In this document: positions 34,680-45,948 of the stretch, piece by piece
Layout of the letters: each line of letters opens with the position of its first letter
Numbering within the stretch: position 1 is the first letter of the stretch
Assembly (NCBI RefSeq): GCF_030445035.2
Contig: NC_080701.1
Span: 11,188,739 to 11,252,738 of the forward strand
DNA length: 64,000 nucleotides
Origin: Dasypus novemcinctus
Lineage: Eukaryota; Chordata; Mammalia; Cingulata; Dasypodidae
Direction of reading: 5' to 3'
Notes under the pieces: generated by a model
What the model was told of the DNA's origin: nothing
The model's database searches: none
The model's input: only the letters and a program-made list of their open reading frames with translations
Translations under genes and position numbers: made by a program

Positions 34680-34870
34680 ATGATGTTCTTTTTATATTAT
34701 AAAACAATATATGTGTATTAAAGAAAATTTGGGAAAAATGGCCATTCTCATATAACTGCTATTGGTATTTTATATATTTTCTTCTTGAGTTCCTTGAAAT
34801 ATTTAGTTGTAATAATACTGAATATAAAAAATGTATCCTGCTGTTTCTAAATAGGACCATTTTATTAATG
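34680..34870 (-). repeat. possible L1M fragment
   Basis: AT-rich stretch with ATTAAAGAAAATTTGGGAAA and TTGGTATTTTATATATTTTC resembling the antisense of an old LINE-1 3' UTR. Low confidence. Confidence 0.4.
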
Positions 34871-35260
34871 CAGTTAGGGTGCTCAAGGCACAGCTCAGAA
34901 TTCCTCAGACCATGCCAAGTCTACCAAGGCAGGAACGTGCCAACGAAAAAGGGAGAGTGCGGGTCTCAGGTGTTTTCCAAATCACCTCCAGGGTTTTGTT
35001 CATTCGCTCGTTTCTTATTCTAAGATGCTCACCATCCTTTTCCCTCTTCCCCACCACACTCTGCTCCACACAGTATGATCCAGACGGAAAGAGCTAATGC
35101 TTCAGAATCCTACCCCTCCACTCAGGCACAGTCTCTAAGGAGTCAGCTGTGCCTTCGCCTGTCCCCAAGGACACAGGTGGCATGTTGGTGGCAGGCAGGG
35201 CACTCAGCTGCTGGCATCACCGCCTTTCTTTTCTTATTGTCTTAAGGCTTCTTCGGTGCT
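34871..35260. other. intergenic, nothing recognised
   Basis: No supported gene or repeat. Confidence 0.4.
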
Positions 35261-35268
35261 GCCTAGAG

Positions 35269-35463
35269 CAGGGCTTCTTAACCTTTTTTGTTCCACGGAC
35301 CCCTTTGCCAGTCAGGTGAAAACCACGGAGCCCTTCTCAGAATGTAGCAGAAGATAGTTTTATGACACTCAGCATTGGCAGGTCTTTCAACTTTTTTGAA
35401 TCTTCAGTTCAAGCTCACGGGCTCCCTGAAATCCTTCCATGGACGCCTGGTGAAGAAGCCCTG
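35269..35463. mobile_element. hAT-like non-autonomous element, internally deleted
   Basis: Ends CAGGGCTTCTTAACC...AGAAGCCCTG are inverted relative to each other. The interior carries GTTCCACGGACCCCTTTGCC and CAAGCTCACGGGCTCCCTGA. The 8-bp flanks GCCTAGAG (35261-35268) and ACCTTGAG (35464-35471) match at 6 of 8, fitting a decayed hAT target duplication. Same family as 45949-46724. Confidence 0.75.
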
Positions 35464-35471
35464 ACCTTGAG

Positions 35472-36189
35472 CGAGGCTGTTTTTCGAAGCTCCAGGTCTG
35501 CTCCGTTATATTCCTCAGGAATGCCCGAACAAGGGCTGCATCAGACTTTAAAGAGGGATTTTTTTCTTTCTTCAGACCGGTCATCAATAAATAAAACCAT
35601 GAGCCTAAAAGTAACTTCTTGCTGTGTTGTGTGTGAGAGAACAGCCTTTCCTATTTAAAAAAACACCTACGAGACTCTTCAGCACGGAAGAGAACCTGCG
35701 AGGAGACTCTTGGACCCCAGTGCTTTTGCCCGGAGTTTTGCCTTCCTTTTCAGTTCTCATTTCATTTACCTGTTCCTGGGGGTGGCTCCAGGTCTGCAGG
35801 GCCTGGAACCTATGCGGTTTGGCAGCCTTCCATAAGAGAAAGCAGATACATCAATAACACAGAGTTTTGCTGCCGAGTCTTGGAAGGATCCCTTCCCCTG
35901 AGCTTCAGTAGCTTCTCAACAAATCTGCCTCTGACGAGCACCTCTCCAGCCCTGCCCTGGGGAGGCAGCTCCCCCTTCTATAACCTGTCCCAAGCTAGGG
36001 GAGCTCCGAATGGGGGAGGCAAACAATCTGGTTCTGTTCCTTAGTGCTAAACACTCTCTCCACAGACAGGCTGCCGTTTTCAAAATGAACAAGCAAAAGT
36101 AACAGGAAAAGAGCTAGAGAAAACCAAGATGATGCTCTGCTTGTTAGGATTCTAAGGTAAAGTGACTAAGTCTCCATATCCCAGTAGAA
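35472..36189. other. intergenic, nothing recognised
   Basis: No supported gene or repeat. Confidence 0.4.
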
Positions 36190-36643
36190 GCACAGAAGAA
36201 AGTTAAGTGCTACCCAAGAAAAGCCTGTTCTTAAACTCCACCCATTCCTGTGGGTGAGGATCCATTGTAAGGACTTTTTCAGGAAGCTTTCACTTAAGGT
36301 GTGGCCCCCCTCAATCAGGAGGGGTCTTGATCCTATTACTGGAGTCCTTATCAGAGAAAGAACTACAGACAGACAAGAGAAAGCCACAGGAAGCAAGAAG
36401 TTGGAATTCAATGGAATCCGGAAGAGAAGGGGGAGACCAGGAGATGCTGCCATACGACAAGCTGAGGACCTAGAATCGCCAGCAGCAAGCCCCAGATCGC
36501 AGGTCTTTGGGAAGAATGCATTGCCTTGATGACACCTCGATTTGGACTTTCTTTTAGCCTCAAAACCATGAGCAAATAAAGTTTCATTGTTTAAGTCAAC
36601 CCATTGCATAGTCTTTGCTTGAGCAGCCAAGGAAACTAAAACA
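36190..36643 (+). mobile_element. MaLR-like LTR
   Basis: Contains AAGAAAAGCCTGTTCTTAAA, TAAGGTGTGGCCCCCCTCAA, GATCCTATTACTGGAGTCC, GCCTTGATGACACCTCGATT, AGCAAATAAAGTTTCATTG and the end GCCAAGGAAACTAAAACA, in the same order as the LTR at 50503-50978. The 5' terminus is degraded, so the start is approximate. Confidence 0.75.
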
Positions 36644-37329
36644 CTGGGTATTCCCTAATTCCCTAATCTGAGGGGGGAGTCTGCCTGATAATGAATCCCC
36701 TCCTAACATCACTACAGGAAGTGCATTTCCTGTTAACACTCAAAGCATTTATGGATTGAAACTTCATAGAGGTTCTGCCCACACTGTTGAGTTTTATGCT
36801 CATGTCCTCATGTATTAAATGGGTTGGTATGTGTCAAGGGCTATAACGGAGCCTGGTGCCTAGTAAGTGTCATGTAAGTGTGTGTCATTATTATTACTAT
36901 TAGTCCAAGGGTGGCTGGTGTTGGTGATTGATAAAAAGGTTTTCAATGGGAGTCCAGGTTCATCCATCAACACTAAGTTCCATTCCTACATATGAGAAAG
37001 GGTGAAGAGCCCAGGAGACTGTAACAAACCTTTCAAATGCATGGTAGCACACATAACAATCCTTTCAAACACATGGTCAGGAGTGGAGACGGTAATGTTT
37101 CAGAGGTGCTTTGGGCTTGCTAACACAACCTAAGGTCTGTTCTTACAGACCCTGTGATTCCTGTAGGGCTTACCCAGCCCCATAACATTTTAAATTTCCT
37201 TTTTGAGGCTATCAGGCTTCCTCTAAGTCTAATGCAGCCCATTCATTATAGCATTTATTGACCCCCTAACATGTATGTGGCATCGGAACAGGGAAATGTG
37301 GGGTATACAAGATCATTGTAACAAGAGTT
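36644..37329. other. intergenic, nothing recognised
   Basis: No supported gene; possibly old repeat remnants around 37210-37300 (GCATTTATTGACCCCCTAAC). Confidence 0.4.
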
Positions 37330-37530
37330 TAATTACTCGGCACTTATTAAGAACCAGATGCTGTGCTATGGGCATTGGGTCCATGAGTCTGTTTTATATT
37401 CAGGGTAGCCTGTAAGATGGTAATGTTTAACCCATCTTACAAAAGGAGAAACAAAGAGGCTAAATAGTTTTTCCAGGATCATATAACAGTTAGTCCTGGA
37501 AATGGTATTCCAACCCTCTTCTACCCTCCC
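37330..37530 (-). repeat. MIR SINE
   Basis: Antisense MIR: CGGCACTTATTAAGAACCAG, ATGCTGTGCTATGGGCATTG, ACCCATCTTACAAAAGGAGA and AGAGGCTAAATAGTTTTTCC. Confidence 0.7.
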
Positions 37531-37789
37531 CTATTGCTTTAAATTGTACCTTTTAAAAAACAAAAAACAAAAAACCACCATTGATTCCTTCCCTGTCCTT
37601 AAGGAACTCACAGCCTCCAAGAAACAACCAATTGCTGTCATGTTGCCTCAACATCCTGTGTCCTCAGCTGGGAAGATTTGGGGTCAAAATAAGTACCTAG
37701 ATGGTTCTGTTTGCTGGATTGAAAGCAGATGGGATTATAGTTATCTCTTTGTTATTTATTATTCATTTTTATTATAGAATCTATCTATG

Positions 37790-38060
37790 CTTATTGAAGG
37801 CAATTTTGCAAGTGAGGAAACTTACTAATACAAACATAATTTGCTAGGATTCTTTTGACTGGAGATGATAATGGTTAACATGTTGATGTATACCTTCTAG
37901 TCTTAATCACATTTGATCATTTGTTTATCAAGTTGGGGTTATATTGCATTTTTTTGGTTTTGTAATCTACTTTTCTAACTTAATATTATATCACGGATTT
38001 TTCCTGATATATTTAAAGAATATTTAACATATTTAAATATTTGTTAAAACACAATTTTGT
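37790..38060 (-). repeat. L1M-type LINE-1 fragment
   Basis: Antisense of the old L1 3' region: TGGTTAACATGTTGATGTAT, ACCTTCTAGTCTT, GGGGTTATATTGCATTTTTT, TAATCTACTTTTCTAACTTA and ATTATATCACGGATTTTTCC. Confidence 0.6.
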
Positions 38061-38420
38061 GAATGTATAACCTTGTGATTATACAAAAAGCCACTGATTA
38101 TACATTTTGGATAGATTGCATGGTGTGTGAATATATCTCAATAACACTGCTTAAAAATAAATGAATAAATGTACAAGGATAGACAGAAATAGCAGCTATG
38201 TACACCAGGTGAAGCATAAAGAGATTGAGGCTTGAAGAATTTCTGGTTTTGTCTGTCTGTTTTTTTGTTTATTATTATTATTACTGAAATAAAGAAAACG
38301 TTCTAATAATGATTGATGTAATGAGTGCACAACTATGTGATTATACCAAATACCATTGGATGAATTGCATGCTTTATTAATATGCATCAATAAAATTGAT
38401 TTCTTTAAAAAAAACCCACA
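38061..38420 (+). repeat. two L1-like 3' terminal fragments
   Basis: Two successive copies of a LINE-1-like 3' end: GATTATACAAAAAGCCACTG...ATATATCTCAATAACACTG with an A-rich end near 38160, and GATTATACCAAATACCATTG...TGCATCAATAAAATTGATTT with an A-tail near 38408. The repeat of the same motif 240 bases apart suggests two independent insertions or a duplication. Confidence 0.5.
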
Positions 38421-38813
38421 ATTTTTATGACTTCCTAATATTCCTTCCTATTTATCGATGTGTTCCTTAATTCCTTTGCTTCAACTGACGGGGCTTCTCT
38501 GAAGGAGTGTGCATGTTGCACACTGCATAAGGTCTCCATGCTGAGGAGGTGTGGGAACGGAAATCCAGCTGGCGTTTTCTGCTCTCCAGGGGTACATATC
38601 CACAGGCTGCAGCCGGCCAGAGGAATGACTTTTTCTAAATGGCACAAGGGATCTGAGAAGCGAGCAGCAGGCTTGGTGATAGATAATACCCTGCTGGACT
38701 GAATACAGAAAGCTCTCAAGTACATTAGCATCTTTTGGTAGTTCACACCGGCAGAATCCACAGTCACCTGCCTTCACTTCTGTGCCTCTTTTTTAAATTA
38801 AATGTTTACTGTA
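38421..38813. other. intergenic, nothing recognised
   Basis: No supported gene or repeat. Confidence 0.4.
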
Positions 38814-38824
38814 AATTATTTTTA

Positions 38825-39274
38825 TTTTTATTTATTTTTATTATTTATTTATTTCTCTCCCCTCCTCCCCCTCCACCCCGGTTGTCTGTTCTCCCTCCTC
38901 CCCCCCCACCCCGGTTGTCTGTTCTCTGTGTCTATTTGCTGCATCTTCTTTGTCAGCTTCTGTTGTTGTCAGTGGCACGGGAATCTGTGTTTCTTTTTGT
39001 TGCGCCATCTTGTTGTGTCAGCTCGCCGTGTTTGCGACACTGTTCCTGGGCAGGCTGCATCCTCTTTCGCGCTGGGCGGCTCTCCTTACGGGGCACACTC
39101 CTTGCGTGTGGGGCTCCCCTACACGGGGACACCCCTGCGTGGCACGGCACTCCTTGTGCACATCAGCACTGTGCATGGGCCAGCTCCACACGGGTCAAGG
39201 AGGCCCGGGGTTTGAACCGCGGACCTCCCATGTGGTAGACAGAGGCCCTAACCACTGGGCCAAGTCCGCCGCCC
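38825..39274 (-). mobile_element. DAS SINE with 11-bp TSD and internal tail duplication
   Basis: Minus-strand full-length DAS. The inverted head GGTTTGAACCGCGGACCTCC...GGGCCAAGTCCGCC lies at the high-coordinate end. Target duplication AATTATTTTTA at 38814-38824 and 39275-39285. The segment containing CACCCCGGTTGTCTGTTCTC is duplicated in tandem (about 38856-38890 and 38891-38923), lengthening this copy. Confidence 0.93.
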
Positions 39275-39285
39275 AATTATTTTTA

Positions 39286-40331
39286 AATAATTAATTCCAT
39301 TGCACCATTTTTTTTACAGTACTACAATTGCTCAGAACCATGATTCTGTAAGTAATGAGAGATTTTTCCATTTCCCTTTTTATTTCTACAATTCAATGCC
39401 ATGGGCATTTTAAAATATACAAATGTTAACAATTACTTTTAAAAATGGCAATTATTACTGATTGAAGGTATAATAAAAGACTTCAAAAGTCTTCACTATT
39501 AATGTCAAATCCAGGGAGTTAATTCTACTTTTGTAAATTTGAAAATTGCCGTTGTAATGCTGAACATGTGCTGTACTTTCCCCAAAACACGTCTCAGCAG
39601 GGATGAAGGTTTTCACAAGTTTATACTGTCCTGCTATGAGGTTATAGCATCATAGGTGATGATGCAGAATTTCAGAGGGGAAAACAGTGGTGATTATGAT
39701 GACTATGTTTAGATTAAGAATTAAATTGACACTTATTTTGGAAAAATGTTTTCCTACCTGTTTTCTTGATAGGAAACTTGTTGAACTATAAACCACCTAC
39801 TGCATTCTGCCTGTCCCTGAGTTTTTGGCTAATGTACCAGTCTGTGTAGTAGAGCAATCCCTTGCTCTGAGCACAGTTGAGAGAGAAGGCACCCTCGTTT
39901 GTAGTTGCTGCTGCTCTCCCCACCAGCACGGGGTGCAGGCCTGGGAGGGTTTTACCCCTCTGCTCTGGCATGGAGAGGAAGCGAACATGCACAGCAGCGT
40001 GTGATGCTGGCTTAAGGTCAGAGCTTTGTATTCCATCAGGAAGTGTCAGGGAAATTGAGATAAACCATAGCTTAATAGGAAGGCTAAAGGATGGACACTT
40101 GCCAGGAGACTACAGTCAAGATAGCACCTAATCTTATCCTTGCACTAAAGAGCATATGTTTTAGCCATTCCTAAAGGTGAAGGACATGCATGGCAATAAC
40201 AATGGGCTGTGATTGTGCTTCAGGTGTGGACTTCCTTGAAGACTCACAGTTGCCTTCTGTCTCTCCTACGTAGCAGCAATAGGTGTTGACCTTCATGTAA
40301 GAAATTGATGCCAGGCAAGCAATCTAAGAAG
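39286..40331. other. intergenic, nothing recognised
   Basis: No exon or transposon ends recognised. Confidence 0.4.
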
Positions 40332-40345
40332 TGTTAGGTTATTTT

Positions 40346-40776
40346 TTTTTTAATTTTTTAAAAAAGAATTTATTTATTTATTTATTTTTCTCCCCTTCCT
40401 CCCCCTCCCCGGTTGTCTGTTCTCTGTGTCTATTTGCTGCGTGTTCTTCTTTGTCTGCTTCTGTTGTTGTCAGAGGCACAGGAATCTGTGTCTCTTTTTG
40501 TTGCGTCATCTTGTTGTGTCAGCTCTCCGTGTGTCTGGCACCATTTTTGGGCAGGTTGCACTGTCTTTCGTGCTGGGTGGCTCTCCTTACAGGGCGCACT
40601 CCTTGTGCGTGGGGCTCCCCTACGCGGGGGACACCCCTGCGTGGCACGGCACTCCTTGCGCGCATCAGCACTGTGCATGGGCCAGCTGCACACGGGTCAA
40701 GGAGGCCCGGGGTTTGAACCGCCGACCTCCCATGTGGTAGACAGATGCCCTATCCACTGGGCCAAGTCTGCCACCC
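40346..40776 (-). mobile_element. DAS SINE with 14-bp exact TSD
   Basis: Minus-strand full-length DAS with the sequence blocks GGCGCACTCCTTGTGCGTGG, GGGGGACACCCCTGCGTGGC, GGAGGCCCGGGGTTTGAACC and TGGGCCAAGTCTGCC. Target duplication TGTTAGGTTATTTT is exact at 40332-40345 and 40777-40790. Many CpGs are retained, so it is relatively young. Confidence 0.95.
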
Positions 40777-40949
40777 TGTTAGGTTATTTTAACAGCTAAG
40801 AGGATGTGTGTGTATGTGATGGACCAGTCCCACTACAGTTTTCTTTCTTTTCTGTTTTTTTACCTTGCCTACGTCCACTTGTCCATGTGGTGTGTGGACT
40901 TGTGTTTTAGGTCTCGTTTTGAAATGTTGGGCACAGTGTAAAGGTAAAA

Positions 40950-41110
40950 TTGAGTCACGCACTTGCTAGATGACTTTAGTAAATCCCTTCAGCTCTTGGG
41001 GCCTCAGTTTCTGTATCTGTACAATAGGGACATTATTAATCTTAAGAGCTGCCTCCCTCTCAGGGCTATTCGGAGGATGGAAATGTGAAGGTTCTAATAT
41101 AGGAACAGGC
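40950..41110 (+). repeat. MIR SINE
   Basis: Sense MIR: CACTTGCTAGATGACTTTAG, GGGGCCTCAGTTTCTGTATC, TGTACAATAGGGACATTATT and GGATGGAAATGTGAAGG. Confidence 0.75.
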
Positions 41111-43604
41111 ACGTGTTGCCCAAACCACAGCAGGACCAGACTGGGAACCGTTTCCTGACTTCCAATTCTCAGCTATCACTGGTGCTCTGATTTGTACACA
41201 CTGAGGGCGCAAAACCTCGCTCTACCACTAAGTCGATGGTGAGAAAGTCGCAGAAACCCCGAAAGCTGCTTGGGGCCCAGTTTTCTCTATTATAGGATGA
41301 GGGGGAGGGATTCGAGCCCACTCAGGGGTCTTTTGGAGACACACGTCTAGGAGTCTAGAAATAAAGAGCTAACAAACGGGAGTCTCCCCCTCACCCTGAA
41401 GCTCAAAAGAGATACGACTTAGCACTTAGCACTCCCGCCCGCCCTGCTTCGCTTTCCCTAGCTACTTTGCTTCCCTCTTCCGGTTTTGACCTTTTGATGT
41501 TGGGCTGTCAGGAAATTGATGGCTGACAATTTTTTTTGTCAGTGTAAGGCGTTCAGGAGCCACATTTTCTTTTCCTGTAAACAAACACATGCTTAGGAGC
41601 CAAGAGAAGGTTGCCAGGGAGTATTATTGGTGATGTACTTTGAGGGACAGGAGAGCAGGAAAGAAGTTTTTCTTGTTTCAGAACTTCCACTCAGGCCCTT
41701 CCTTGGTGGCCAGGATCACTGCGCCAAGCCCAGCGTGGCTCCGTAGGGCTGGGTCCCTTACTCTTCTTTCCCAAAGAATGTTAAAATTCAATTTCAAAAT
41801 GTCCGTCTATCCCCATTCCCACAGGGCCTGTGAAAGGTATCCTCTTTTCACATCTTATTTTGGGCACTTACGGTGGCCGAGTTGCCCTCGCCTCCCCTTC
41901 CAGGGTGAGCCCTATTTTCGATTATAAAGTTGGAGAGGCAGTAACTCACCTTGACTTTGTCCTCCTGGGAAGGTCACTCACTCATGACTTTGGAAGCGAC
42001 AAAAACCCGTTGTCTATGTTTTTTTTTTTCCCTCCCCTTCGGTGCAGGGACAATGTTGTCCTATGACAGGACATTTCAGGAGCATTTGTAAATAAATAGC
42101 TTTGCTCTAACTCTCTCCCATCTCCCCGGGAATGCGGGAAAACAGGCTCCTATCACCAGAAAGCCATATGGCCCCAGCCCCCTTCCCGCCAGCACTGAGC
42201 TGTAAGCCGATGCCTCCTGTCTTTTCCAGATGCCTGCCCGAGCTGAGACACACAATCTTTTCTCATCATCTGCTGCAGTGTTTAATGGAAATGTGGGGCT
42301 TTGAAATGGAAGTTTGGAAGAAAACGTTATTTTCTTTAATGCCCAAAAGCCCGTCTTCGTATAAGCACTTAAAGACAAATGTGTGTGAAAACCACGGTAA
42401 CTATGGGATGCCAAGCAAGTGGAAGAAATGGGGTGGGCGAAAAGGGATAAGAAGGGGTCTTTCTAGGTAAGAACCATTTTTAAAAACCAAAAGCCGTTTG
42501 AAAAAAAAACATATCAAGAAGCGAAATGCAACTACATGACTTCAAATCCAGTATTTTAGCTGAAAAATCAACAGCAGTTTTTTCCCAGCAACTGTAAGTC
42601 AGCCTCCTTAAGAGCACGTTTTAATTTGAACTACCCCTATTCCTGTCTGTAGGGTTTGCAAGTCTTTTGTTACAAGGATGAGCATAGGGCCCTGGAAGAC
42701 TTCCTATAGTTGGCAAGCAAACTTGTATTACTGTACTCAGGAATTCTCTTCTTAGAATGCACACACAGTCATACTTGAGATTTATTGGAATTTTGTCTTG
42801 TTGCATTAAGTTCTTAAGATGAGTTTTGATATTACTCCTGTGGCATTTTAAAGCTTTTGTGCTTAAATTGCACATTCTTCACCAAGCCTAGATATTTCAA
42901 GATGAAGTAGGCAGCGTTTTATAGAATTTCAAAGAGATGGGGTTGCTAAATGATGAATGGGTATATTTACTGTGTATCAGGGGGAGAAAATGGGCCAAAG
43001 GCTCCTTCTGAAAACAGATTTTCTTACCCTCTAATAATGTATTTTAATATTTTTCCCTCTTGGGAGAATGCTTATGTAGTAGCCTGTGTTTTCCCCCTTC
43101 TTTTTCTCATCTTAGGGCCAGTGTGTTTTTGTTACCGGCAGGATCACACATTCTGACAACTTTTCTCTCTGCTACCCTTTCCTAACTTTTGGCATCTGGT
43201 TTTTATTATTTCTGAGGACACGGCAATGGCCTCGAAGCTCTTTCTCTCTCTCCTTTGTGTTTCCCCTCTGTTGCACACCATTCAGCAGTGGCTGTGAAAT
43301 CTCGGTAGCGTTTGTCCTCATGCCTCGACCAGCCTGTCCCGTGTCCCAAGGTGATCTGATGAAGTGGTTTGAGGAGCTCAAGTTGGAGAATAGCTAACGC
43401 TGAAGAGCAGAAGATGTGGGGAGGAGGGATTTAAAAAGCCACTGGAAGTCACAGTGGAGTTCCTGACACGAGGTGGTCCGTGATCGAATCCCTAATGAGT
43501 GCGTCACGGCTTGGCTAGACCTCCCGAGGCTGGCGCGAGGGGACAGAAGCTGGACTCTAGGGACGGGCTAGTTAAGTGGTGGAGGAGGGCTGGGGCATTC
43601 TGGG
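41111..43604. other. intergenic; mostly single-copy-looking sequence
   Basis: A weak MIR-like patch may lie at 41200-41300. The rest (41300-43600) lacks recognisable repeats. Open frames reach only 112 codons and carry no motif. This is the longest apparently repeat-poor stretch in the distal half and would be the place to look for conserved non-coding elements. Confidence 0.4.
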
Positions 43605-43770
43605 TGACAGAGTGGCAGCAGCAGAGTAGATAGTGCCCTGACCAGGAGTTGGGACACCTGGCTTTCGGCCTCTGCTCTGCCCGTGCTCCAGCTTCCCGTG
43701 TGACCTGGGCCAAGCCACGTGACCTCCCTGGGTGTCCGTTTCCTCAGCAGGAAGTGAGGGAGTTCAGTGA
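43605..43770 (+). repeat. MIR SINE fragment
   Basis: Sense MIR-like order: GGACACCTGGCTTTCGGCCT, GTGTGACCTGGGCCAAGCCA, GACCTCCCTGGGTGTCCGTT, TCCTCAGCAGG. Confidence 0.65.
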
Positions 43771-43774
43771 TTCT

Positions 43775-44000
43775 CTCATTCAAGCAGTCCTTCTGAGCAC
43801 CTGCTGTTTGTCACATGCCTTGCTGAGTAGCACGGACACACGCGTGAGCAGAGGATGTAAGGTCTGTGCCTTCGGCTAGGGGAGAGCCTGGGGGAGATAC
43901 AAGGCGCTGGGAATGCTGGGAGTGAAGTTCTAGGACAGGGAAGCTCAAGTGTGCCAAGGAGCTGAGACTGGAAGGTAAGCAGCTGTGGCAAGCCAGGCGA
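43775..44000. repeat. ancient mammalian repeat fragment
   Basis: CTCATTCAAGCAGTCCTTCT, GAGCACCTGCTGTTTGTCAC, ATGCCTTGCTGAGTAGCACG and GGGGAGATACAAGGCGCTGG follow the order of an old dispersed repeat related to those at 5705 and 53260. Confidence 0.45.
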
Positions 44001-44099
44001 GATGAGGAAGCCTCTTCTGCAGAGGGGGCAGCGCTTGTGCTTGACCTGCACTTAGAGCTCCAAGTGGTGGCATTCCAGACTCTGCGACTTGGAAAGGTT

Positions 44100-44290
44100 G
44101 AGAAGATCCAGTGAGCTCCCCTAGTGCTACTTACTAGCTGTGTGGCCTTGAGCAAGTTCCTTTACCCTGCAAGACCCCGTTTCCCATCTGTCCAATGGGC
44201 TAGTAATGGGTGGACCTCCCTAGATGATAGTGTGGGTTGCACGAGGTGAGCCTTGCCACGCCTTGAGCTAGAGCCTGGACGGAGGAGCCC
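44100..44290 (+). repeat. MIR SINE
   Basis: Sense MIR with a good core: GCTACTTACTAGCTGTGTGG, CCTTGAGCAAGTTCCTTTAC, CCCGTTTCCCATCTGTCCAA. Confidence 0.75.
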
Positions 44291-45940
44291 TTCGTAAATG
44301 TTCATGGCCGCGGTGCCATGGAACTGTGACTTCCCAGCCCCGGGGAGCCTCTCGGTCACCAGTCCCCTTGCCACCAGCACGGCCGCAGACTCTTCACCAG
44401 TCCCTTGGCCCTCTCCGTGGTGGCTGAGTTCTTCGTGATGTGAGCTCTGGGATTAACTTGTGAGCAGTCGCCGGCACTGGCGTATTGCTCTCCTTTCATC
44501 TGGAGTTGCTGCTTTAGCTGCGTTTCTCTCCAGGGCTTCCACCATCCTACTCTACCTAGGCATTTCCTACGTGGAATCCAGATACAATATTAGCATACGC
44601 AGTTCTATCCCTCTGAATAACATGGCTCTCCAGCTCTATTATTTTGACACAAAGACCAATGAATAATTAGGATGGCTTGGAAAACTTGGAAAAACAATAT
44701 GCCCTTTTTGCTGTTTTAAACACTAATTTGGACACAGTGCCTACCCTGGCACTAAGGTTAGAATTATATCCTCATTCTACATCCTTCTTCCAAATGCAGG
44801 CTTTCTCTTAGGAGGCTTGAAAGATTCATTTAGCCTTTCAGTTTGTTCTTCTAATTCTTTAGTTGCAACAGAAGTTAATTTCTCAGATTGTCCTATCAGA
44901 GAAACATGGGGCTCTAAAAAGCTGCTTTATTCTAGTCACTTCCTCTGCGTCTGCTGAAAATTCGACACCGTTTTAAATAGGTCTGTTTATTGTGCCAACA
45001 TGCTGTAAGTTTGGGCGGTTTTGGGAATTGCATTGTATTAAACACTTAAAACCCTCAAACGTACAGTCAGTCCTTCATTTCCCTGCCTCACCACTCGTGC
45101 TCTGCCTTGAAAGGGTCTTGCTTGACTGTCAAACTTAATGCAGCAGCAGCTCTTGCGGACGCTGCAGCAGCGAAGGCATTTACCGTTGCGGTGGCTTCCA
45201 CCAGCGACTGGAACGGCACTAGCTCTGAGGGATGCTCTAGCTTGAGCCACGCAGCTCTGAAGGACAGTGGAATGGGAACAGACAGCCTGACCTGACGCCC
45301 CGCGGTTCCTCGTAGAATCTAGACGCACACGGAATTTCTTCAAACATGGAGCGCCTGGTTCTGCTGCCCACGCTGGCCTCTCCAGCCGCGCCACCGCCTC
45401 CTAAGTGACTCCGGTCAAGTGCACTCTATTATCCCTCAGCAATGAGGAAGGAAAGCAATGGAATCTCTGGCACAATGAATTGTGTCCGAATCAATGCTTG
45501 GACTATTGGAAATGGAAGATGCATGTGGAAATAAGAAAACCCAACTTTCAGCAAATTGAGAGCGTTGGCTGAGCTTTATCAGGCAGTGTTTCTTTTGTGT
45601 TTTTCTTTTGGATGGATGACAGAGGTGGTAAAGAGAATAATAAGTAACATCGAGCTAGGAATTGTGGCCTGTGCCGGTGACACTAAAACTCGTACTTGCT
45701 ACTGTGCGTGGACTGTGCCTTAGCTCTTCTCTCTAATGGAGCCTGGCAGGGGACACAGGGTGGGGGGCTTTGTTTGGCACAAACAACTGAGCTCCCCAAC
45801 TCTGAACTAGAGCTAACTTCCCCTTGTACCTGGTTTTCCTCTCAACCCACTGGCTCCCCGCCAGTTCTTCCTCCGTCGTCAGCTTGGTGGCCGGCAGTGG
45901 GTCCTCTCGGCCAGACACCCACTGTGGTATAGGCTTGTCT
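44291..45940. other. intergenic, nothing recognised
   Basis: No repeat with clear ends. The interval 45100-45400 is GC-richer, with CAGCAG-type codon-like runs and open frames of 62 (plus) and 118 (minus) codons, but no family resemblance. Confidence 0.4.
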
Positions 45941-45948
45941 CTCTAGAG

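Noticed and set aside
38735..39294. Overlapping 114-167 codon plus-strand frames
   Set aside because: Translations of the minus-strand DAS SINE at 38825-39274, not a gene. Equivalent frames occur at 24.8, 25.8, 30.9 and 40.4 kb.
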